Numbered from the stretch's first letter, positions 30,499 to 39,670 are shown. The stretch is 64,000 nt of DNA from Xanthobacter sp. NM-25 (GCF_022138605.1 NZ_JACBFS010000005.1:124001-188000); one strand, 5' to 3'. Notes: generated from the sequence alone by a model not told the origin. Numbers and translations: made by a program.

Positions 30499-31788
30499 CT
30501 AGAGGCGGTCGCGCAGGGCGTAATAGCTGAGGCCGGCCACCAGCAGCGGGTAACGCAGGGCGGTGCCGCCGGGAAACCGCGGCACCGGCAGCTTTTCCAG
30601 CAGGTCGAAGCGTTCGATCTGCCCGCGCACCGCTTCGGCGAGGATCTTGCCGAACAGCGGCGCCAGCGCCACGCCATGGCCGCTGTAGCCGGCCGAGACC
30701 AGCACGTGGTCGGACATGCGCCGCACGAACGGCAGCCGCGTCAGGGTGATGCCCAGCACCCCGCCCCAGCCGTAGTCGATGCGCACGTCGGCGAGCTGGG
30801 GAAACACCCGCAGCATGAACGGCCGCACGAATTGCGGCACATTGCCATGCAGGTTGCGGCGATAGCTTTCGCCGCCGCCGAACAGCAGCCGGCCATCCCG
30901 CGACAGGCGGAAATAATTCACCACGAAGCGGCTGTCGGCCACCGCCGCGCCATCGGCGATGATGCCGGCGGCGCGCTCTCCCAAGGGCTCGGTGGCGGCA
31001 ATATAGTTGCAGATGGACATGACATGCTCGTCCACCCGGTGGTCGAGCCCGTCCATGAGGCCATTGCCGCATTCCAGCAGGAATGAGGCCTTCACCGTGG
31101 CGCCGGTGTCGGTGGTGAGGGTGACGCCGTGCCAATCCTCGAAGCCCGACACACGGGTGTGCTCGTGGAGGCGCACCCCGGCCCGGGTGCAGGCGGCGGC
31201 GAGGCCCAAAGCGAAATTGAGCGGGTGGAGATGGCCGCCCCCATGGTCGTAGACGCCGCCATAATAGCCGGGCGAGCCCACCAGCGCCCGCACCTGCGCT
31301 TCGTCGAGGGGCTCCATGGCGTCATAGCCATAGGTGTCCTGCAGGTGGCGGGCATAGGCGTGGCTCTCGGCCACGTAATGGCGCTTGTGATCGGCCAGGA
31401 TCAGCCCGTCGGTGAGGTCGCAGGAGATGTTGTGCCGGGCGATCAGGTCGCGCAGCAGGGTTTTCGAGTCCTCGGCGAGCTCCCAGAGCTTGCGGGCATC
31501 GTCGAGGCCCAGTTCCGCTTCGAGATAGTCCTGGTGGCGGCGCTGGCCGGAATGGATCTGCCCGCCGTTGCGGCCCGACGCGCCGGAGCCCACCTGCGAG
31601 GCCTCCAGCAGCACCACGTCGAAGCCCGCTTCCGCCAGATGCAGCGCCGCCGACAGACCAGTGTAGCCGCCGCCCAGCACGCACACATCCGCCCGGGTCT
31701 CGCCCTGCAGCGCCGGATAGGACGGAATGGCGTTGGCGGTGGCCACATACCAGGATGCGGGATGCGCCATGGGGCGGGGGGACGACAT
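30499..31788 (-). CDS. FAD-dependent amine oxidoreductase, PuuB/OrdL-like
   Basis: This 429-residue flavoprotein of the DAO family has the FAD-binding motif CVLGGGYTGLSAALHLAE and the GSGASGRNGGQIHSGQR loop typical of gamma-glutamylputrescine oxidases. The C-terminal YSGHGVALAPLFGKILAEAV closes the FAD site. It lies 75 bp downstream of a PuuA-like glutamine synthetase on the same strand. Together they suggest the gamma-glutamylated putrescine route, or a similar route for another amine. Aldehyde dehydrogenase (PuuC) and hydrolase (PuuD) partners are not in this window. Confidence 0.83.
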   Translation of the reverse strand: MSSPRPMAHPASWYVATANAIPSYPALQGETRADVCVLGGGYTGLSAALHLAEAGFDVVLLEASQVGSGASGRNGGQIHSGQRRHQDYLEAELGLDDARKLWELAEDSKTLLRDLIARHNISCDLTDGLILADHKRHYVAESHAYARHLQDTYGYDAMEPLDEAQVRALVGSPGYYGGVYDHGGGHLHPLNFALGLAAACTRAGVRLHEHTRVSGFEDWHGVTLTTDTGATVKASFLLECGNGLMDGLDHRVDEHVMSICNYIAATEPLGERAAGIIADGAAVADSRFVVNYFRLSRDGRLLFGGGESYRRNLHGNVPQFVRPFMLRVFPQLADVRIDYGWGGVLGITLTRLPFVRRMSDHVLVSAGYSGHGVALAPLFGKILAEAVRGQIERFDLLEKLPVPRFPGGTALRYPLLVAGLSYYALRDRL

Positions 31789-31863
31789 GGTCTGCTCCGT
31801 GCTGTGGCGTCCGCGCAGGCGTGAGGCCGGGGGCGCGCGGGGGAGGCCGCCGCGCGCCGTGGC

Positions 31864-33267
31864 TCACACGTTCAGCAGCAGATATTCCCGCTCCCAGGGC
31901 GAGATCACGCGCATGAAGGTCTCGAACTCCGCCTGCTTCACCGCCGCATAGGTGGCGACGAAGCGCTTGCCGAGCACCTCCGCCAGGGGCTCGGCCTCCT
32001 CGAATGCCGCCACCGCCTCCAGGAGGCCGCGGGGCAGGTCGAAGTCGAGGTCCTTGGCGTCGCCCTCCAGCGGATCGGTGGCGCGCAGCCCCTCGACCAT
32101 GCCCAGGTAGCCGCAGGCCAGCGAGGCGGCGATGACGAGATAGGGGTTGGCGTCGGAGGACGGCACCCGGTTTTCCACCCGGCGCGCCGCCGGGGTGGAG
32201 GGCGGCACCCGGAGGCCGGCGGTGCGGTTGTCATAGCCCCACTGCAGGTTGATGGGGGCCATGGAATCGCGGGTGAGCCGCCGGTAGGAATTCACATAGG
32301 GCGCCAGGATGCACATCACCGCCGGCAGATACTTCTGGTGGCCGGCAAGGAAGGAGAAGAATTCCGGCGTCGGATCCCCCTCGTCGTCGGAGAAGATGTT
32401 CTTGCCGGTCTGGGTGGAGATCACCGACTGGTGGATGTGCATGGCGCTGCCCGGCTCGTTGGCGATGGGCTTGGCCATGAAGGTGGCGTAGATCTTGTGG
32501 GCGAGCGCCGCCTCGCGGATGGTGCGCTTGAACAGGAACACCTGATCGGCCAGCACCAGCGGATCGCCGTGGCGCAGGTTGATCTCCATCTGCGCCGCGC
32601 CGTCCTCGTGGATCAGGGTGTCGATCTCGAGTCCCTGCGCCTCCGAATAATCGTAGATGTCCTCGAACAGCGCGTCGAACTCGTTCACCGCCTGGATCGA
32701 ATAGGACTGGCGGCCGATCTCCGGGCGGCCGGAGCGGCCCACCGGCGGCTTCAGCGGATAGTCGGGATCGGTATTGGGCTCCACCAGATAGAATTCGATC
32801 TCCGGCGCCACCACCGGCTTCCAGCCCTTGGCGGCATAGAGATTGATGATGTGCTTGAGCACGTTGCGCGGCGCGATCTCCACCGGGCGGCCGTCACGGT
32901 GGAAGGCGTCGTGGATCATCTGGGCGGTGGGGTCCTGGGCCCAGGGCACCGAGCACAAAGTGGAGAAATCCGGCTCCAGCACCAGGTCGCTGTCCGCCAC
33001 CACCGAATCCACCAGCCCCTCATAGGAGGGGTATTCGCCGGAGATGGTCTGCAGGAACACCGACAGCGGCAGGTTCATCACCGGCGAGGAGAAGAATTTC
33101 GAGGCCGGCATGATCTTGCCGCGGGCGACGCCGGCAAGATCCGGCACGGTGCACTCGATCTCGGTGATCTCCCGCGCCGCCATCCAGGCCTTGGCCTCGC
33201 TCAGGGAGGCGGCCCCGTGGGGCGCGTCGGCCGCATGTTTGCCCGCCAGCTTGCTGCGTTTCGACAT
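31864..33267 (-). CDS. Glutamine synthetase-family gamma-glutamylamine ligase, PuuA-like
   Basis: At 467 residues it is a type I glutamine synthetase relative. It shows the N-terminal EIECTVPDLAGVARGK domain and the catalytic metal ligands in HEDGAAQMEINLRHGD and NEPGSAMHIHQSV. The ATP-binding and Arg segments are in RVPPSTPAARRVENRVPSSDANPYLVIAA. The adenylylation-loop tyrosine context of true GlnA is not seen. With the PuuB-like neighbour it probably gamma-glutamylates putrescine or another amine using ATP and glutamate. Confidence 0.87.
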   Translation of the reverse strand: MSKRSKLAGKHAADAPHGAASLSEAKAWMAAREITEIECTVPDLAGVARGKIMPASKFFSSPVMNLPLSVFLQTISGEYPSYEGLVDSVVADSDLVLEPDFSTLCSVPWAQDPTAQMIHDAFHRDGRPVEIAPRNVLKHIINLYAAKGWKPVVAPEIEFYLVEPNTDPDYPLKPPVGRSGRPEIGRQSYSIQAVNEFDALFEDIYDYSEAQGLEIDTLIHEDGAAQMEINLRHGDPLVLADQVFLFKRTIREAALAHKIYATFMAKPIANEPGSAMHIHQSVISTQTGKNIFSDDEGDPTPEFFSFLAGHQKYLPAVMCILAPYVNSYRRLTRDSMAPINLQWGYDNRTAGLRVPPSTPAARRVENRVPSSDANPYLVIAASLACGYLGMVEGLRATDPLEGDAKDLDFDLPRGLLEAVAAFEEAEPLAEVLGKRFVATYAAVKQAEFETFMRVISPWEREYLLLNV

Positions 33268-33437
33268 GATGTCCTCAAGCGTGACCTGCTCACGCCTCCC
33301 AAGGGAACACCGGCCGCCCCCGCAGTGTCAACGCGGGCTCATGCGAGGGCTGGAATGTCCCGGTGGCGGGCCGTGCGGAACGGGCCACGAACGAATCACG
33401 ATCGAATCGCGCGGGGCCCACGGTTCGCTTTTCGCCC

Positions 33438-33455
33438 CCTACTAGCGCTAGTAGG
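33438..33455. promoter_or_regulatory. 18-bp perfect palindrome with two CTAG cores
   Basis: CCTACTAGC / GCTAGTAGG is a perfect 9-bp inverted repeat without spacer. It lies 171 bp upstream of the PuuA-like gene and 40 bp past the end of the DUF3108 gene. CTAG is rare in such genomes. It could be a regulator site for the amine operon; as a terminator the stem would have no loop. Confidence 0.5.
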
Positions 33456-33494
33456 CCAGGGCCGGCGGTAGCCGATTCCTGTAGATTGGGGCGG

Positions 33495-34343
33495 TCAGGG
33501 CTTGGTGGCGCTCGCCGGCACCGGCGCGTCCTTGGCCTTGGCCTCGAAATTGGTGGCCTGGAACAAAGCGGTGCCGATCATGGTCGCCACCGACACCTTG
33601 AACGGCGCCATCAGCCGGGTGCCCTCGATGGGCACCAGCCAGACGAACATGTCCTTGTTGTCCTGCATGTAGCGCACGGTGTAGCGGCTGGGGCGATGCC
33701 CGGCGACCGGCTTGTAGCGCACAGAGCAGACCACGGCGGGTCCCTTGTAGCCGGTTGCCTTCACGGTCTCGGTGCGCAGGTAGGAGAGCGTGATGTCGTA
33801 GCGCTGGCGCCCGTCGAACACCGGCACCGAGCGATCGCACGCGGCGGCGGACAGAAGGTCGGCGGTGCCCGGCACATAGACGAAGGCGCCGCTCATGGGA
33901 TCGATGATGTTCTGCAGCGTGGTCTTGGTGAGCGGCACCCGATCGGGCAGGGGCTTGAGCGGCGGCTCGATTTCCATTTCCGCCAACGCGCCGCTGGTCA
34001 TGGCGAGGCGGGCGAGCTCCTTCTTGCCATCCGCCTCGGCGTTGAGGGCGTAGACCCGGGGCACCATCTTGTCGCCGTTCAGGGCGCCGCGGGCCGCCGC
34101 CACCCCCTTGCCCGAGGAGACGGCCCGCAGCACGCCGGTGATGCGGCCGGAGCCGGAGATTTCGTAGCCCTCGGCCCCGGCTTCCACCACCACCGAGGCG
34201 CGCCCCAGTTCCACGCCGCCGACGCTCAGCACGTATTTGGCGTCGAGCCGGCCTTCGGCGCAGGCCGGTGCGGCCCACATCGCAAGGGCGCCGGCGACCA
34301 GCACGCCGCGGAAGAGACTGGAGGCGGAACCTGCGTCGATCAT
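33495..34343 (-). CDS. Exported DUF3108 protein
   Basis: The 282-residue periplasmic protein has a signal peptide (FRGVLVAGALAMWAAPACAEG), then KYVLSVGGVELGRASVVVEAGAEGYEISGSGRITGVLR and later YDITLSYLRTETV and GPAVVCSVRYKPVAGHRPS. This is the antiparallel beta pattern of DUF3108. The function is unknown. The start at 34343 is set by the signal peptide; the frame runs on to 34556 without protein-like sequence. It is divergent from infC, with a 355-bp region between them. Confidence 0.8.
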   Translation of the reverse strand: MIDAGSASSLFRGVLVAGALAMWAAPACAEGRLDAKYVLSVGGVELGRASVVVEAGAEGYEISGSGRITGVLRAVSSGKGVAAARGALNGDKMVPRVYALNAEADGKKELARLAMTSGALAEMEIEPPLKPLPDRVPLTKTTLQNIIDPMSGAFVYVPGTADLLSAAACDRSVPVFDGRQRYDITLSYLRTETVKATGYKGPAVVCSVRYKPVAGHRPSRYTVRYMQDNKDMFVWLVPIEGTRLMAPFKVSVATMIGTALFQATNFEAKAKDAPVPASATKP

Positions 34344-34683
34344 GTCTGTCACCGTGAATCCGGCAGCCCCGAGCGGGCGTGCCTTTCCGGATGCGCCGGA
34401 GCCATGCTCCCAGATGCGGGGGGAAGGCGGCTGAACTGTGGCTGCCGGGACTATGCCGCCAGCCGAGACCGCGCGTCCAGCGGGGGCGGAGCGGCAGGGT
34501 GTGGGCAAAGCGGTGCGCCAAACCGGGCCGGGGGTCCGGAAAATCCGCAAGGTCATTGACTTTCTGCCCGTTTATCCCGATCTTTCAGCCCTGCCCCAAC
34601 CCTGGGTCCCGGCGACGGCCGGCCGATAAACGCGGCCGCCGCCCCACGAAGGACGGCCAGCGCTGGGGAAAGTGTTGATTGTT

Positions 34684-34701
34684 GAGGAGATCGAAGCCAT
34701 T
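34684..34701 (+). promoter_or_regulatory. Shine-Dalgarno and AUU start codon of infC
   Basis: GAGGAG (34684-34689), nine bases, then ATT (34699-34701) followed by CGC CGC CCC. The upstream GTG at 34672 has no ribosome site and the ATG at 34711 is 21 bases from it. The 355-bp leader before it holds no other gene; a weak TTGACT box lies at 34556-34561. Confidence 0.7.
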
Positions 34702-35235
34702 CGCCGCCCCATGAGACCCGTCGCGCCGGAGAAGGATGGACCGCGCGTCAATGAGGAAATCCGCATCCGCGAAGTCCAGTTGATCGACCAGGACGGCCAG
34801 AACCGCGGCGTGTTGGCTATCCGCGATGCGCTTGCATTGGCGCAGGAGGCCGGCCTCGACCTCGTGGAGATCGCTCCCAACTCGGCGCCCCCCGTCTGCA
34901 AGATCCTCGATTACGGCCGCTTCAAGTATCAGAACCAGAAGAAGGCCAGCGAGGCGCGCAAGAAGCAGAAGGTGGTCGAGGTCAAGGAGATCAAGCTGCG
35001 TCCCGGCATCGACGACCACGATTACGACGTGAAGATGCGCGCCATGCAGCGCTTCTTCGAGGAAGGCGACAAGGTCAAGGTGACGCTGCGCTTCCGTGGT
35101 CGTGAGATGGCGCACCAGGACATCGGCTACAAGCTGTTGCAGAAGCTGAAAGAGGATGTCACGGCCATCGCCAAGGTGGAGGCCGAGCCCATGCTCGAAG
35201 GCCGCCAGATGATCATGATTCTCGCTCCGCGCTGA
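34699..35235 (+). CDS. infC: Translation initiation factor IF-3
   Basis: IF-3 binds the 30S subunit and proofreads initiator tRNA and start codon. From the AUU codon the protein is 178 residues, matching the usual length (E. coli 180). The N-domain reads PRVNEEIRIREVQLIDQDGQNRGVL, the linker SEARKKQKVVEVKEIKLRPGIDDHDYDVK, and the C-domain KVKVTLRFRGREMAHQDIGYKLL. An AUU start is the classical device for IF-3 autoregulation, since the factor discriminates against it. A strong terminator follows, and no rpmI/rplT genes are seen behind it, so infC is monocistronic here. Confidence 0.95.
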   Translation: MRRPMRPVAPEKDGPRVNEEIRIREVQLIDQDGQNRGVLAIRDALALAQEAGLDLVEIAPNSAPPVCKILDYGRFKYQNQKKASEARKKQKVVEVKEIKLRPGIDDHDYDVKMRAMQRFFEEGDKVKVTLRFRGREMAHQDIGYKLLQKLKEDVTAIAKVEAEPMLEGRQMIMILAPR

Positions 35236-35269
35236 CGGAGCGCGCGGTCTGGTTTATCCGCATCCATGA

Positions 35270-35308
35270 AAAAGGCCCGAGGCGGCAGCGCCTCGGGCCT
35301 TTTCTTTT
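35270..35308 (+). terminator. Intrinsic terminator of infC
   Basis: A 15-bp perfect stem (AAAAGGCCCGAGGCG / CGCCTCGGGCCTTTT) with a GCAG loop is followed by CTTTT. It starts about 35 bp after the infC stop. Confidence 0.92.
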
Positions 35309-35385
35309 GCCATGCCGCTCGCCCCTGGGGCGCTGGGCCCATGGCCCGGGCGGCGGGCACCGCCGGGGCCATGGCTCAGGCCGTG

Positions 35386-36069
35386 TCACGGGCAGGGATG
35401 CTGCCGCCCGTCGTAGCCGGTGAAGGTCCCGGTGGAGGGATTGTAGGAGCGGTAGCGCTGCATGCAGTAGGCCACCGCGTCGTCATACACCGGCGCGCTG
35501 TTGGCGGCGGCCGCCGCGCCCAAAGCCAGGCCGGAGGCGACGCCGAGGGCGATCCAGGCGCCGGAATTGTTGTAATAGCCCCAGCCCCAGCCGGGACGAT
35601 ACCAGCCCCAGCCGGGATACCAGCGACCCGGTCCCCAGGCGCCGGGCGGCGGCCGCCAGCCCGGACGACCCCAGCCCGGGCCAACGGGACCCGGCCCCGG
35701 CCGCCAGCCGGGGCGATTCCAGCCCGGCCCCGGCCGATAGCCCGGCCGCACATGCGCATAATTGGGGCCGCGATACCCCGGACGACCGTAGACGGGCCGA
35801 CCATAGGCGGGTCGGCCATAGCCCGGCCGTCCATAGGCGGGCCGGCCCATCCGCGGGCCATAGGCGCGCGCCGGCGCACGGGCCGGCCCCCTGTAGGCCC
35901 GTGCGGGGGCGCCGCCCCGCCACTCCACCGGCTGCACCGCGGCGCCGCGCGCCGTCTGATCGGTGAGCCCCAGGCGGAGCGCCTGCGCGCCCGCCGGCAA
36001 CGGCGTAAACGACAGCAAGCCGGCCGCGACGGTCGCCGCCACCCATGCCACCTTCTTGATCCCGAGCAT
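35386..36069 (-). CDS. BA14K-type exported protein, Gly-Arg-Pro-Tyr repeat rich
   Basis: The 227-residue protein has a signal peptide (VAWVAATVAAGLLSFTPLPAGAQ) and a long middle of GRPxYGRPGYGRP-type repeats rich in Pro, Gly, Tyr and Trp. A C-terminal membrane-like helix with the NNSGAWIALGVASGLALG segment follows, then AYCMQRYRSYNPSTGTFTGYDGRQHPCP. That cysteine-framed tail is the BA14K signature. BA14K proteins are immunoreactive envelope proteins of Brucella and relatives, with proposed lectin-like or structural roles. It is divergent from a paralogue at 36283. Confidence 0.83.
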   Translation of the reverse strand: MLGIKKVAWVAATVAAGLLSFTPLPAGAQALRLGLTDQTARGAAVQPVEWRGGAPARAYRGPARAPARAYGPRMGRPAYGRPGYGRPAYGRPVYGRPGYRGPNYAHVRPGYRPGPGWNRPGWRPGPGPVGPGWGRPGWRPPPGAWGPGRWYPGWGWYRPGWGWGYYNNSGAWIALGVASGLALGAAAAANSAPVYDDAVAYCMQRYRSYNPSTGTFTGYDGRQHPCP

Positions 36070-36282
36070 GATGTTTCACTCCCATCAGGCGTCGCTAACG
36101 TCAGGTCTCATTGTGTCAATTGTGGCGCCCGCTCAGCGTCGCGATGTGTCGAGAAAACGGCAATTGCGGCAATCGGTTCCGGCGACCGGCTGGCGATGAT
36201 GAGCGGTTGCCATCTCCTTGCCCTCTCCATGGGGCATGAATCACCTCGGGCGGCGTTGCCGTCGTGCGAGAAGGAGAAGCGA

Positions 36283-36768
36283 ATGCAGAAGAAAACGGCT
36301 TCCGCGGTCGGCATCGCCAGCAAGGCGATGGTGTGGACCCTCGTGGCCGGGCTCAGTGCCGGCGGCGTCACAATGAGCGCGTCGCAGGCGGTGGCCCAAG
36401 GGTTGGCGAGCGGAATGGCGACGATGGGAGATCGCCAGGCCGATGTCACGCAGGTACAGGGGCCGCCGCCCGGCCGTTATCGTCCCGGCCCGCGTCCCGG
36501 CTGGAACCGTCCGCCGCCCCCGCCGCCGCACGGGCGCTGGGGCAATCCCTATTGGCGCAACGGTGGCTGGTATTATCGCAACAATTCCGGGGCCTGGATC
36601 GCCGCCGGCGTTGCGGGCATCGCCCTGGGCGCCGCTGCGGCGGCGGCCGCCCAGAATGCCCAGAACCAGCGCGATGCGGTGGCCTACTGCATGCAGCGCT
36701 ACCGCTCCTACGATCCGCGCACCGGGACCTATCTCGGTTACGACGGCTATCGGCACCCCTGTCCGTGA
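36283..36768 (+). CDS. BA14K-type exported protein, short paralogue
   Basis: The 161-residue paralogue of the neighbouring minus-strand protein shares the NNSGAWIAAGVAGIALG segment and the tail AYCMQRYRSYDPRTGTYLGYDGYRHPCP. Its middle is much shorter and Pro-rich (PPPPPPHGRW) instead of the GRPxY repeats. It has its own signal peptide (VAGLSAGGVTMSASQAVAQ). The ATG is preceded by AAGGAG. The two genes are divergent with 213 bp between starts, the outcome of an inverted duplication or a rearranged tandem pair. Confidence 0.85.
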   Translation: MQKKTASAVGIASKAMVWTLVAGLSAGGVTMSASQAVAQGLASGMATMGDRQADVTQVQGPPPGRYRPGPRPGWNRPPPPPPHGRWGNPYWRNGGWYYRNNSGAWIAAGVAGIALGAAAAAAAQNAQNQRDAVAYCMQRYRSYDPRTGTYLGYDGYRHPCP

Positions 36769-36772
36769 GGAT

Positions 36773-36802
36773 GACCCGGGGGCGGCTTGCCGCCCCCGGG
36801 TC
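36773..36802. terminator. Bidirectional terminator between BA14K gene and pckA
   Basis: GACCCGGGGGCGG / CCGCCCCCGGGTC, a 13-bp perfect stem with a CTTG loop, lies between two convergent genes. There is no U tract. Confidence 0.7.
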
Positions 36803-36844
36803 CTACACGGGGCGCCATGACCCCGGTCCGCTTACACGGTGCGC

Positions 36845-38458
36845 CTACTCGGCGGCGATGCGCACCTGGGGCTGGGCATCGCGCACCGCGGCATCCACAT
36901 GGGCCTCGAACTTCGCGAAATTGTCCTGGAACATGGCCACCAGCCGGCGCGCGGTGGCGTCGAACTCGGCCTTGTCGGCCCAGGTCTTGGCCGGCTGCAG
37001 AATGTGCGGCTCGATGCCCGGCACCGAGGTCGGCACCTTGAAGCCGAAATAGGGATCGGTGCGGACATCCGCATGTTTGAGCGAGCCGTCGAGCACGCCG
37101 GCAAGCAGTGTGCGGGTGACCTTGATGGGCATGCGCCGGCCCACGCCATATTTGCCGCCGGTCCAGCCGGTGTTCACCAGCCAGCAGTCGACCCCGTGAT
37201 TGGCGATGAGATCGCGCAGGAGGTTGCCGTAGACCGAGGGATGGCGCGGCATGAATGGGGCGCCGAAGCAGGTGGAGAAGGTGGCTTCCGGGTCCTTCAC
37301 CCCCTTCTCGGTGCCGGCCACCTTGGCGGTGTAGCCCGAGAGGAAGTGATACATAGCCTCCGCCGGCGTCAGCCGGGCGATGGGCGGCAGCACGCCGAAC
37401 GCATCGCAGGTGAGCATGACGATGTTCTTCGGCATGCCGGCGCGCCCGGTGGGGCTGGCATTGGGGATGAAATCCAGCGGATAGGCCGCGCGGGTGTTTT
37501 CGGTGCGGCTGCCGTCGTCGAAATCGGGCACCCGGGTGACCGGGTTGAGCGCCACATTCTCCAGGACCGTGCCGAAGCGGTTGGAGGCGGCGAAGATCTC
37601 CGGTTCCGCCTCCGCCGACAGGCGGATGGTCTTGGCATAGCACCCGCCCTCGAAATTGAAGACGCCGCTCGGGCTCCAGCCGTGCTCGTCATCGCCGATG
37701 AGGGTGCGGCTGGCGTCGGCCGAAAGGGTGGTCTTGCCGGTGCCGGACAGGCCGAAGAACAGGCACACGTCCCCCTCCGCGCCCACATTGGCAGAGCAAT
37801 GCATGGGCATGATGCCCTGCTGCGGCAGCAGATAATTGAGGACCGTGAACACCGATTTCTTCATTTCGCCGGCATAGGAGGTGCCGCCGATGAGCACGAT
37901 GCCGCGCGAGAAATTGACCGCGATCACGGTTTCCGAGCGCACCCCGTGGCGCGCCGGATCGGCCTTGAAATCGGGCAGGTCGATGATGGTGAGGTCGGGC
38001 ACGAAGCCGTCGAGCTCGGCCCGCTCGGGCCGGCGCAGCATGGTGCGGATGAACAGGGAGTGCCAGGCGAAGGCGGTATAGACGCGCACCTTGATCCGGC
38101 AGGCGGGATCCGCGCCGCCATAAAGATCCTGGGCGAACAGGGTCTTGCCTTCGGCGAGGGCGAGGAAATCCTGGTGCAGGGCGTCGAACTGGGCCGGGGT
38201 GATGGCGCCGTTATTGTCCCACCATACGTTGTCCTCGGTGGCGGCATCGCGCACCACGAACTTGTCTTTCGGGCTGCGGCCGGTGTGAACGCCGGTTTCC
38301 GCGGTCAGCGCGCCGCCGGAGGCAAGGTGGCCCTCAAGGTGTTCCAGAGCGTGCTCATAGAGCTGCGGCTCGGTCAGGTTCCAATGGATCCTGTTGACAT
38401 GTTTCAGCCCGAAGGCCTCAGCGCCACAAGCGCTGTTGCGGTGACCAGTCTCCAGCAC
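36845..38458 (-). CDS. pckA: Phosphoenolpyruvate carboxykinase (ATP)
   Basis: PckA converts oxaloacetate and ATP to phosphoenolpyruvate, the gateway of gluconeogenesis on C4 acids. The 537 residues show TGRSPKDKFVV, the phosphate loop FFGLSGTGKTTLSAD (about residues 234-248), the metal site IGDDEHGW and NTGWTGGKYGVGRRMPI. In Rhizobiales pckA lies beside chvI, as here (one gene between), and its expression is often linked to the ChvI/ChvG system. It ends at the terminator shared with the BA14K gene. Confidence 0.96.
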   Translation of the reverse strand: MLETGHRNSACGAEAFGLKHVNRIHWNLTEPQLYEHALEHLEGHLASGGALTAETGVHTGRSPKDKFVVRDAATEDNVWWDNNGAITPAQFDALHQDFLALAEGKTLFAQDLYGGADPACRIKVRVYTAFAWHSLFIRTMLRRPERAELDGFVPDLTIIDLPDFKADPARHGVRSETVIAVNFSRGIVLIGGTSYAGEMKKSVFTVLNYLLPQQGIMPMHCSANVGAEGDVCLFFGLSGTGKTTLSADASRTLIGDDEHGWSPSGVFNFEGGCYAKTIRLSAEAEPEIFAASNRFGTVLENVALNPVTRVPDFDDGSRTENTRAAYPLDFIPNASPTGRAGMPKNIVMLTCDAFGVLPPIARLTPAEAMYHFLSGYTAKVAGTEKGVKDPEATFSTCFGAPFMPRHPSVYGNLLRDLIANHGVDCWLVNTGWTGGKYGVGRRMPIKVTRTLLAGVLDGSLKHADVRTDPYFGFKVPTSVPGIEPHILQPAKTWADKAEFDATARRLVAMFQDNFAKFEAHVDAAVRDAQPQVRIAAE

Positions 38459-38646
38459 GGCGTTTCTCCATCATCGTGTTTTCCGGCTTGCTGCCGGCTC
38501 TTTATGGCGGCGTCGAGGCCCGCTCGGCCGCCGACGCTGCGCGCCCCGCGCCGGGGCGCGGGACGAACCTGTAGCGCCCCGCACCGCGGGCGCGCGACGA
38601 CCCCGTGACACAGGGTCATAGAGATGGCGATGCCGGCGGAGAAAAA

Positions 38647-39393
38647 TCAAGCGGCCTTGCTGCTGCGCGCCTGCTCCACCAGCGCCACCAGGTCCTTGCG
38701 CACCGCGCCCACGTCGGTCTTGCGGTCCGAGAAGGCGAGGCGCCGCACGCTCGGGCCGGAGGTGATCTCGAAGCCCTCGGGGTCCAGTCCCACCATCCGC
38801 CATGCGCCATCGGCGGCGCCGGCCAGCACGGTGGCATACAGGCTCACCGCGTCGGCGTGGTCGGCATTCATGTGCGAGACGATGCCCTCATGGGCCTCGC
38901 GCACCGCTTCGGCGCCGCTCCAGTCGGTCACCAGGGCGCTGCCGGGCACATCGATGATGCGGCCGAAGCCTTCGACCAGATGGGCGTGGTCGAGATCGAT
39001 GCGGTAGAAGGCGAAGTCCTTGAAATCCGCATAGCCGGTGGCCGCCTCATGGCGGGCGAGGTAGCGCGCGCGCACCAGGGGATCCTCGGCGGCGGCGATC
39101 CGGCCGATGAGGCTGGCCCGCGGCGCGTTGAGCGGATCATCCGCCTCCGCCGCCGACACCAGCAGCGACACCCGCGCATCGCGGGCGATGTTCTGGGTGT
39201 GGCGGGCCAGCTGGGAGATCAGCAGGGTGGGGCGCCCTTCCGGATCGGTGCCCACCGCCACCAGCGACGCATAGGGCCCGCCATCGGCATCGAGGGTGGC
39301 CAGGGTGCCGAACCGCGCCTCGCGGATCAGGCGGCGCACCGTGGCGGCGGCGGTGTCGGCCACGGAAGGGGCTTCGGATGCGGTCTGTGTCAC
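38647..39393 (-). CDS. HugZ-like heme-binding / FMN split-barrel protein
   Basis: The 248 residues combine an FMN-binding split barrel (RFGTLATLDADGGPYASLVAVGTDPEGRPTLLISQLARHTQNI) with a C-terminal DUF2470 domain (EAHEGIVSHMNADHADAVSLYATVLAG). This pair is found in HugZ/HutZ heme-utilisation proteins and in pyridoxamine-phosphate-oxidase-like proteins. HugZ-type members use the C-terminal His for heme; NADHADAV may hold the equivalent. The start is GTG at 39393. It is divergent from chvI. Whether it degrades heme here is unproven. Confidence 0.82.
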   Translation of the reverse strand: MTQTASEAPSVADTAAATVRRLIREARFGTLATLDADGGPYASLVAVGTDPEGRPTLLISQLARHTQNIARDARVSLLVSAAEADDPLNAPRASLIGRIAAAEDPLVRARYLARHEAATGYADFKDFAFYRIDLDHAHLVEGFGRIIDVPGSALVTDWSGAEAVREAHEGIVSHMNADHADAVSLYATVLAGAADGAWRMVGLDPEGFEITSGPSVRRLAFSDRKTDVGAVRKDLVALVEQARSSKAA

Positions 39394-39670
39394 GGGCGTG
39401 GCTCCTCTGTCGCGACGGAGGATGGGGAAGGCCCTCCGCGATCGCAAGTGGAGGGGACGCCCGGCACGGTCGGGAGGGGTAACTATAGAGGTATTCCAAT
39501 GCAAGGGCGGGGGCTGGAACGCCACGGAATGGTTGGAGTCTGGTGAGAATCTCGCTATTTTGCAGCCGTTGGCGCTTGAGTGTCACATTTCGGCCACGCG
39601 AGGCGGGTTCACCGGCGCGTTACGGCCGCGCAGAACAGCCGGTCATTGTGGACGGCTTGAAAGAGGTGTC

